Assembly: GCA_044226865.1 (NCBI GenBank)
Contig: JBGAGE010000004.1
Span: 310,001 to 374,000 of the forward strand
DNA from: TMP-86 sp044226865
Lineage (GTDB): Bacteria > Pseudomonadota > Gammaproteobacteria > Steroidobacterales > Steroidobacteraceae
Length of the DNA: 64,000 nucleotides
Direction of reading: 5' to 3'
Shown here: positions 58,613-64,000 of the stretch, in pieces
Position numbering within the stretch: the first letter of the stretch is position 1
How the letters are laid out: each line of letters starts with the position of its first letter
Translations under genes and position numbers: made by a program
Notes under the pieces: model-generated
Databases searched by the model: none
Told to the model about the DNA's origin: nothing
What the model saw: the letters and a program-made list of their open reading frames with translations, nothing else

Positions 58613-60037
58613 TCAGGCGGCGTTGAGCTTGCTGTTGCGATAGCCGTAGGCGCCGTAGATCACGGCGCCCAGCGCCGTCCATCCCACCGCCATCAGCCAC
58701 ACCGTTGCCGACAGTTGCAGCAACAGGAAGGCGCATGAGGCCGCACCGCCGATGCACACGACCGGCGCCATCGGCACGCGGAACGGGCGCTTCAGGTCCG
58801 GGCGGGTCTTGCGCAGCACCAGCACGCCTACGCACACCACGAGGAAGGCCATCAGCGTGCCGAAGGACACCAGTTCGCCGAGGATGGTCACCGGCAGCAA
58901 TCCGCCCATGATGCCGGCGATCACGCCGGTCACCATCGTGGCGAACGCCGGCGTCTGGAAACGCGGATGCACCGCCGAGAACGCGGGCATCAGCAGGCCG
59001 TCCTTCGACATCGAGAAAAAGATGCGCGACTGGCCGAGGATCATCACCAGGATCACCGAGGTCATGCCGGCGACGGCGCCGAGCTTGATGAGGAAGCCCA
59101 GCCAGCTCACCTGCGGATATTTGTCCAGCGCATACGCCACCGGTGCGGGCACGTTCAACTCGTTGTAGTGGACCATGCCGGTGAGCACGGCCGACACCAG
59201 GATGTAGAGCACCGTGCAGATGACGAGGCTTCCGAGGATGCCGATGGGCATGTCGCGTTGCGGATTCTTCGCTTCCTGCGCCGCCGTGGAGACCGCGTCG
59301 AAGCCGATGTAGGCGAAGAAGATGATGGAGGCGGCGCGGAAGATGCCATCCCAGCCGAACCGGCCCGGCGCCTCGTTGGGCGGAATGAAGGGGTGCCAAT
59401 TGGAGGTATCGATGAGCGTGGCGCCGAAGCCGATGAACAGCACGATTACCGCCACCTTGATCATCACCACGATGGAATTGAAATTGGCGGACTGCTTGAT
59501 GCCCGTGTAGCACAACGTGGTGATCACCGCGACGATGAGCACCGCCGGCATGTTGACGAGGGCGCCGGTGAAGGCCACTTCGCCGGGCGTGGCGCCGGGC
59601 GCGAGCGGCGCGGAGCTCAGGTGCGCGGGAATCACCCAACCGATCTGCTTCATCAGGCTGACGATGTAGCCCGACCAGCCCACCGACACGGTGGAGGCGG
59701 CGAACAGGTACTCCAGCACCAGCAGCCAGCCGACGAACCACGCGACGCCTTCGCCGAGCGTGGCATACGCGTACGAATACGCGCTGCCGGAGACGGGGAT
59801 CATCGCGGCGAACTCGGCATAGCACAGCGCGGCCAGCGCGCAGGCAAAACCGGCGATGATGAAGGCCACGACCAGCGCGGGTCCGGCGTGTTCGGCGGCT
59901 GCGACGCCGGTGAGCACGAAGATGCCGGTGCCGATGATGGCGCCGATCCCGAGGCCGATGAGGGCGCCGGGGCCCAAGGCGCGTTTCAATCCGCTGGGCG
60001 CTTCCCCGCCGATCGGCTTGGTCCGAAAAATCCCCAT
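58613..60037 (-). CDS. APC-family amino acid permease, CAT-like
   Basis: A 474-residue membrane permease with 12 or more helices. The N-terminal LGPGALIGLGIGAIIGTGIF is the conserved first-helix substrate motif; SGSAYSYAYATLGEGVAWFVGW and FFAYIGFDAVSTAAQEAKNPQR match the cationic amino acid transporter (CAT) branch. The substrate cannot be set further. Shine-Dalgarno gaggag; 22 nt downstream of suhB on the same strand. Confidence 0.9.
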   Translation of the reverse strand: MGIFRTKPIGGEAPSGLKRALGPGALIGLGIGAIIGTGIFVLTGVAAAEHAGPALVVAFIIAGFACALAALCYAEFAAMIPVSGSAYSYAYATLGEGVAWFVGWLLVLEYLFAASTVSVGWSGYIVSLMKQIGWVIPAHLSSAPLAPGATPGEVAFTGALVNMPAVLIVAVITTLCYTGIKQSANFNSIVVMIKVAVIVLFIGFGATLIDTSNWHPFIPPNEAPGRFGWDGIFRAASIIFFAYIGFDAVSTAAQEAKNPQRDMPIGILGSLVICTVLYILVSAVLTGMVHYNELNVPAPVAYALDKYPQVSWLGFLIKLGAVAGMTSVILVMILGQSRIFFSMSKDGLLMPAFSAVHPRFQTPAFATMVTGVIAGIMGGLLPVTILGELVSFGTLMAFLVVCVGVLVLRKTRPDLKRPFRVPMAPVVCIGGAASCAFLLLQLSATVWLMAVGWTALGAVIYGAYGYRNSKLNAA

Positions 60038-60059
60038 GTGGCTCTCCTCGCGTCGGTTG

Positions 60060-60857
60060 TTATTGCTGCAACGCCGCCGGCACCAGCGGGCGTATCAGTT
60101 CCAAGAGATTCTCATAGACCTTGGGGTTCCCGGCAACCACGTTGGGCCCGAGGACATAATCGCTGCCGTTGGGATTGCCGATGCGGCCGCCGGCTTCCTG
60201 GATGAGCAGCGCGCCGGCCGCGGTGTCCCAGGCGGACAAGCCGAACTCCCAGAATCCGTCCGTGCGGCCCGCGGCCACGTACGCGAGGTCGAGCGCTGCC
60301 GAACCCGGCCGGCGCACGCCCGCGGCCACGTTCATCACGGCCTTGAGCACCGCCAGGTAGGGGTCGACGTGTTCGGCCTGCATGCGATAGGGAAATCCGG
60401 TGCTGATCAACGCGCCTTCGAGGCCGCGCTGATGCGAGACGCGGATGCGCCTGCCATCGAGCTGTGCGCCGTCGCCGCGGCTCGCCGTGAACAGCTCCTG
60501 GCGCGACGGATCGTAGATGACGGCCTGCTCCAGCCGGCCCTTGTGCTGGACCGCGATCGACACCGAGAAGGTGGGAAAGCCATGCAGGAAATTGGTGGTT
60601 CCATCCAGTGGATCGATGATCCAGACATAATCGGATTCACCCGAGCGTCCGCTTTCCTCACCCAGGAACGCATGATCCGGATAGCTCTTGCGCACCGTCG
60701 CGATGATTTCTTCCTCGGCCTTGCGGTCGATGTCGGTGACGAAGTCGTTGCGGCCCTTGCTGTCGATCTTCAGCGAGTCCAGGCGTGAGAGGCTCTTGAC
60801 GATGAAATCACCGGCGCGGCGGGCGGCGCGGACGCCGATATTGAGCAGTGGATGCAT
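60060..60857 (-). CDS. suhB: Inositol-1-monophosphatase SuhB
   Basis: A 265-residue Mg-dependent phosphatase of the inositol monophosphatase family, also an RNA-polymerase-associated antitermination factor in E. coli. Metal site: GEESG, IDPLDGTTNFLHG and the WDTAAGALLIQEAGG segment. The ATG at 60857 is 24 bp from the divergent trmJ start; no Shine-Dalgarno sequence is evident. Confidence 0.94.
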   Translation of the reverse strand: MHPLLNIGVRAARRAGDFIVKSLSRLDSLKIDSKGRNDFVTDIDRKAEEEIIATVRKSYPDHAFLGEESGRSGESDYVWIIDPLDGTTNFLHGFPTFSVSIAVQHKGRLEQAVIYDPSRQELFTASRGDGAQLDGRRIRVSHQRGLEGALISTGFPYRMQAEHVDPYLAVLKAVMNVAAGVRRPGSAALDLAYVAAGRTDGFWEFGLSAWDTAAGALLIQEAGGRIGNPNGSDYVLGPNVVAGNPKVYENLLELIRPLVPAALQQ

Positions 60858-60881
60858 AAGGTCGCAGTAGAATACCAGAGC

Positions 60882-61688
60882 ATGACCAGCCTGGTTCGCA
60901 TCGTCCTGATCGACCCCAGCCACCCCGGCAACATCGGCTCGGTGGCGCGTGCCATGAAGAACATGCAATTGGACGACCTGGTGCTGGTGCGGCCGCGCAA
61001 TTTCCCGCATCCCGAGGCGGTGGCACTGGCAGCAGGCGCGGATGACATCTTGAGCGGCGCGCGTGTGGTCGAGAGCGTGCAGGAGGCCGTGGCCGACTGC
61101 GGCTTCATCGCCGGTACCACCTCCCGGCCGCGCAATCTCAACTGGGACTTCCTCACCCCGCGCGACCTGTCGCAGCGGGTGCTGGCGTTGCAGCCCGGGA
61201 CGCGCGCGGCGCTGCTGTTCGGCTCGGAGCGTTTCGGCCTCGCCAACGAGGATCTGCAGGTGTGCCATGCGCTGGTGCGCATACCGGCCAATCCCGAGTA
61301 TTGCTCCTTGAATCTGGCCATGTCGGTGCAATTGATCGGCTATGAGTTGTTCCAGGCGCGCCATGCGCCGCAATCGACCCGGCAGGTGGAGCGGCCGCTG
61401 GCCAGCGGTGAGCAGATGGAATCGCTGTACCAGCATCTGCAGCGCGTGATGGACCGCGTGGGATTCGAGGATCGCAATGGCGAGGGCCACCTGATGACGC
61501 GCATCCGCCGGCTGTTCAATCGCGCGCAGCTCGACCAGAACGAGATCAACATCCTGCGTGGGCTGTTCACTGCCATCGAAGGCGCGCGGCGCCCCGCGGG
61601 AACCCGCGCGGCGGGCCAACGCGCAGCGGACGACAGCGCGGAGCAATCCGGCGTGCCGGCCTCACCTCGCCAAGGCCCGGCCTCATGA
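60882..61688 (+). CDS. trmJ: tRNA (cytidine/uridine-2'-O-)-methyltransferase TrmJ
   Basis: A 268-residue SPOUT methyltransferase that modifies position 32 of tRNAs. Motifs: LIDPSHPGNIGSVARAMKNM, LLFGSERFGLANEDL and IPANPEYCSLNLAMSVQLI. The start ATG at 60882 is nine bases after a TAGAAT box, so the mRNA may be nearly leaderless. It leads the Fe-S operon; its stop overlaps iscS by 4 nt. This trmJ-isc linkage is common in gammaproteobacteria. Confidence 0.95.
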   Translation: MTSLVRIVLIDPSHPGNIGSVARAMKNMQLDDLVLVRPRNFPHPEAVALAAGADDILSGARVVESVQEAVADCGFIAGTTSRPRNLNWDFLTPRDLSQRVLALQPGTRAALLFGSERFGLANEDLQVCHALVRIPANPEYCSLNLAMSVQLIGYELFQARHAPQSTRQVERPLASGEQMESLYQHLQRVMDRVGFEDRNGEGHLMTRIRRLFNRAQLDQNEINILRGLFTAIEGARRPAGTRAAGQRAADDSAEQSGVPASPRQGPAS

Positions 61689-62884
61689 ACCCGACGATGC
61701 CCGTGTATCTCGACTGTGCCGCCAGCACGCCCGTGGACCCGCGCGTCGCCCAGGTCATGTGCGAGGTGCTGGGCGCGGCGGATTCCCACGGCAATGCTGC
61801 TTCAGCGCATGCCTTCGGCCAGCGCGCGCACGACTTGATCGAGCGCGCCCGCGGGCAGGTGGCCGCTGCCGTGGGCTGCGCGGCGCACGAAGTGGTATTC
61901 ACCTCGGGCGCGACCGAGGCCGACAATCTCGCCATTTTCGGCATCGCGCAGTACTACGCAGGCAAGGGACGCCACCTGGTCACCGCGCGCACCGAGCACA
62001 AAGCCGTGCTCGATGCCTGCCTGGAATTGCGCAAGCGTGGCTGGGACGTCAGCCTGTTGTCGCCCGATCGCAGCGGCCGCATCACGGCGGCGCAACTGGC
62101 GGCGGAACTGCGCGAGGACACCGTGCTGGTGTCACTCATGCACGTGAACAACGAGACCGGCGTGACGCAGGACATCGCCGCCCTGGCTGTCGCATGCGCG
62201 GAGCGTCGCGTACCCCTGCACGTGGACGCGGCGCAGAGCGTAGGCAAGCGCCCCTTGGACATCGCCGCCAGCGGCGCTGCGCTGGTATCGCTGTCCGCGC
62301 ACAAGGCCTATGGCCCGAAGGGCGTGGGCGCACTGGTGGTGCGCGGTGGCAGCGGCCTGCATCTGCAGCCGCAATCCTTCGGCGGCGCCCAGGAACACGG
62401 GCTGCGCTCGGGCACGCTCGCCACGCACCAGATCGCCGGCATGGGTCGTGCCTTCGAGTTGGCCGCCCGCGAGCTTGCCGCCGATGCCGCGCGCGTCGCG
62501 CCTTGGTCGCGGCGGCTCGCCGAGGCGCTGCAGGCGGAAGGCGGCGTGTTGCGCAATGGCGATGAAGCCCAAGGCGTGCCGCAGATCCTGAACCTGTCCT
62601 TCGAGGGGGTGGAGGGCGAGAGCTTGCTGGCTGCCATCAGCGAGTCCGTGGCCGTCTCCACGGGTTCGGCATGCACCTCGGCAAGCGCGGAAGCCTCCTA
62701 CGTGTTGCGCGCCATGGGGCGCGACGAGCGCCTGGCGGAAGCCTCGCTGCGCTTCGGGCTGGGCCGGTTCACCACCGAACAGGACGTCGACACGGCGATT
62801 GATTGCGTCCGCCAGGCGCTGCGCCGGCTGCGCGGCGTCAGCGCCTATGCCGTCGCGGCCTGCGCACAGGCTGGAGTGTCATGA
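61685..62884 (+). CDS. iscS: Cysteine desulfurase (IscS/NifS family)
   Basis: A 399-residue PLP enzyme that strips sulfur from cysteine for Fe-S clusters and thionucleosides. Key residues: H105 (ARTEHKAVLD), D181, PLP lysine K207 (SAHKAYGPKG) and the persulfide Cys C330 (STGSACTSAS). The short loop around C330 marks it as the NifS/IscS class rather than SufS. The stop overlaps the next gene. Confidence 0.93.
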   Translation: MNPTMPVYLDCAASTPVDPRVAQVMCEVLGAADSHGNAASAHAFGQRAHDLIERARGQVAAAVGCAAHEVVFTSGATEADNLAIFGIAQYYAGKGRHLVTARTEHKAVLDACLELRKRGWDVSLLSPDRSGRITAAQLAAELREDTVLVSLMHVNNETGVTQDIAALAVACAERRVPLHVDAAQSVGKRPLDIAASGAALVSLSAHKAYGPKGVGALVVRGGSGLHLQPQSFGGAQEHGLRSGTLATHQIAGMGRAFELAARELAADAARVAPWSRRLAEALQAEGGVLRNGDEAQGVPQILNLSFEGVEGESLLAAISESVAVSTGSACTSASAEASYVLRAMGRDERLAEASLRFGLGRFTTEQDVDTAIDCVRQALRRLRGVSAYAVAACAQAGVS

Positions 62885-63297
62885 TGGCCTCACAGGCGCA
62901 GCCCGGCTACAACGCCCTGACCTGGCGTTTCTTCGAACGGCCCCTGAACGTCGGCGAATTGCATGGTCTGGGCGTGGGGAGCGGCGCCGCCGGTTCGCCA
63001 TCGCAGGGAACCTGGGTGCGATTCCACATTCAAATCCTGCGCGGCTCGATCACGGCGGCGCGTTTCAACGCCTTCGGTTGCCCGCATGTGATCGCCGTGG
63101 CCTCGTGGCTGACCGAGAGCGCCGTGGGGTCCACCGCGGGCCACCCGGGTCATCCCGGCCTGCCCGAGCCCGTGAGCGCGTTGCAGCAGCGCTTCGAGGT
63201 GCCGGCGGAGAAGCGCGGGCGGTTGTTGCTGGTGGAGGACGCCTGGATTGCAGCGATTCAGGCAGCCGTCACAAAATCCGGGCCCGGGTTGGAATAG
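62881..63297 (+). CDS. Degenerate IscU-like scaffold protein
   Basis: A 138-residue protein placed where IscU normally lies. The NifU_N/IscU backbone is recognisable: NALTWRFFERPLNVGEL, GTWVRFHIQILRGSITAARFNAFGC and VEDAWIAAIQAAV. Of the three cluster-ligand cysteines in IscU only C67 (FGCPHV) remains; the first is replaced (VGSGAAGS) and the last is missing (LLLVEDAW). The protein has no other Cys. It may have lost cluster building or may work in a complex. ATG 62881 overlaps the iscS stop; 62884 is an alternative. Confidence 0.75.
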   Translation: MMASQAQPGYNALTWRFFERPLNVGELHGLGVGSGAAGSPSQGTWVRFHIQILRGSITAARFNAFGCPHVIAVASWLTESAVGSTAGHPGHPGLPEPVSALQQRFEVPAEKRGRLLLVEDAWIAAIQAAVTKSGPGLE

Positions 63298-63333
63298 AAT
63301 ATGTCGTACCAGTTTGGTCACTTTGGAGCCTGA

Positions 63334-63657
63334 ATGGCGATTTCGCTGACTGAATCCGCCGCGCATCGCGTGCGCACACACCTTGAAAAGCGCGGCAATG
63401 GCGTTGGATTGCGCGTGGGCATCAAGAAAACCGGCTGCTCCGGCTTTGCCTATGTGGTCAATTACGCCGATTCCATCGAGCCCGATGACGCAGTGTTCGA
63501 GGCGCGCGGCGTCAAGGTGGTGGTGGACGCCAACAGCCTGCCGCTGATCGATGGCACGGTGGTGGATTTCGTCAAGCAGGGCTTGAACGAGGCCTTCAAA
63601 TTCCAGAACCCGAAGGCCAAGGGCGAGTGCGGCTGCGGCGAGAGTTTCAACGTTTGA
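63334..63657 (+). CDS. iscA: Iron-sulfur cluster carrier IscA
   Basis: A 107-residue A-type carrier. The three ligand cysteines are present: C35 (TGCSGFAY), C99 and C101 (GECGCGESFNV). It receives and delivers Fe-S clusters. It follows the IscU-like gene by 36 bp. No iscR, hscBA or fdx genes follow; ndk does. Confidence 0.94.
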   Translation: MAISLTESAAHRVRTHLEKRGNGVGLRVGIKKTGCSGFAYVVNYADSIEPDDAVFEARGVKVVVDANSLPLIDGTVVDFVKQGLNEAFKFQNPKAKGECGCGESFNV

Positions 63658-63664
63658 CCGCGCG

Positions 63665-63685
63665 GGCGGGGGCACGCCTCCCGCC
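63665..63685 (+). terminator. Weak hairpin after iscA
   Basis: Stem GGCGGG / CCCGCC with a 9-nt loop, followed by GGTTTCG. A poor T-run makes it a weak intrinsic terminator at best. The rest of the gap before ndk shows no gene. Confidence 0.35.
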
Positions 63686-63828
63686 GGTTTCGCCCCAGGG
63701 CGATTTTTCGTAAGCAATACAGGCACTTCGCCTGCCCCCGCAATTGCCTTGGGGGCCTATCCCAAGTACACTTCCGCCTCTTTGCGAGCGCCCGGCGAGG
63801 CGTCTTCCCTTTTTTACCCGAGGTCATC

Positions 63829-64000
63829 ATGGCAGTTGAGCGCACCCTTTCCATCGTCAAACCCGACGGCGTTGGCCGTAACCTGATCGGCGAGGTGTAT
63901 CGCCGCTTCGAATCGGCGGGTTTGAAGATCGTCGCTGCGCGCATGATGCAGCTCTCGCAGGCGGAGGCGGAAGCCTTCTACGCCGTGCATCGCGAGCGTC
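63829..64000 (+). CDS. ndk: Nucleoside diphosphate kinase (3' end outside the window)
   Basis: The first 57 residues of Ndk: AVERTLSIVKPDGVGRNLIG carries the phosphate-binding Lys, and MQLSQAEAEAFYAVHRER follows. The enzyme balances nucleoside triphosphates using a phospho-His that lies beyond the window. The gene is cut by the window edge. ATG at 63829 with an agg upstream. Confidence 0.93.
   Translation, partial: MAVERTLSIVKPDGVGRNLIGEVYRRFESAGLKIVAARMMQLSQAEAEAFYAVHRER

Overview
The window is high-GC, densely coded chromosomal DNA from a gammaproteobacterium. The housekeeping set (gpmA, zapE, ETF-QO, xerD, dsbC, fdxA, queA-tgt-yajC-secD-secF, suhB, trmJ-iscS-iscA-ndk and a large NAD-glutamate dehydrogenase) together with many Rieske oxygenases, SDRs, thiolases and TonB receptors suggests a Steroidobacteraceae/Nevskiales-like degrader. 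That placement is inference; no rRNA is present. No CRISPR array, transposase or prophage was seen.

Layout. 1-5.2 kb: the tail of a cytochrome-like gene, a long palindromic element, a fatty acid desaturase, an MBL hydrolase coupled to a ModF-like tandem ABC ATPase, and a small lipoprotein. 5.2-18.1 kb: a catabolic block with Rieske oxygenase 1, a TonB receptor and NTF2-fold proteins, then a five-gene minus-strand operon (Rieske oxygenase 2, HMG-CoA-synthase-like/DUF35 fusion, SCP2-type thiolase, DECR-like SDR, carboxymuconolactone-decarboxylase-like protein) divergent from a GST. 18.2-19.1 kb: a LysM protein and a lipoprotein. 19.1-23.8 kb: an overlapping operon of organophosphate-type MFS carrier, TauD/BBOX-type dioxygenase, PhnZ/TmpB-type HD oxygenase and a TPP enzyme, read as a probable phosphonate-use module. 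23.8-24.8 kb: a Rieske ferredoxin divergent from two ABM monooxygenase-like genes. 26.8-30.8 kb: a thiamine-salvage operon led by a TPP riboswitch. 30.8-36.2 kb: Rieske oxygenase 3 with a degenerate SDR, a divergent 2Fe-2S ferredoxin, two large palindromic elements, an SDR, a TetR regulator and an enoyl-CoA hydratase. 36.2-64 kb: mostly housekeeping genes, a beta-oxidation group (ETF-QO, SDR, thiolase), tRNA-Leu(CAA), the queuosine/Sec operon and an unusual small Isc operon.

Two patterns tie the window together. First, an 18-bp palindrome, AAACAGTCNTGACTGTTT, or a near copy, occurs in four divergent promoter regions. These drive all three Rieske oxygenases, the Rieske ferredoxin, the 2Fe-2S ferredoxin, a TonB receptor, a GST and the ABM pair. 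It sits at or near the -35 region, so it looks like the operator of one catabolic regulon; the local TetR protein is the obvious but unproven candidate regulator. Second, two copies (about 347-564 and 33316-33508) of a 190-220 bp palindromic element share a conserved loop while their outer arms differ in sequence but stay self-complementary. A third, larger palindrome lies beside the second copy. All three sit between convergent genes. They are the strongest candidates here for something undescribed.
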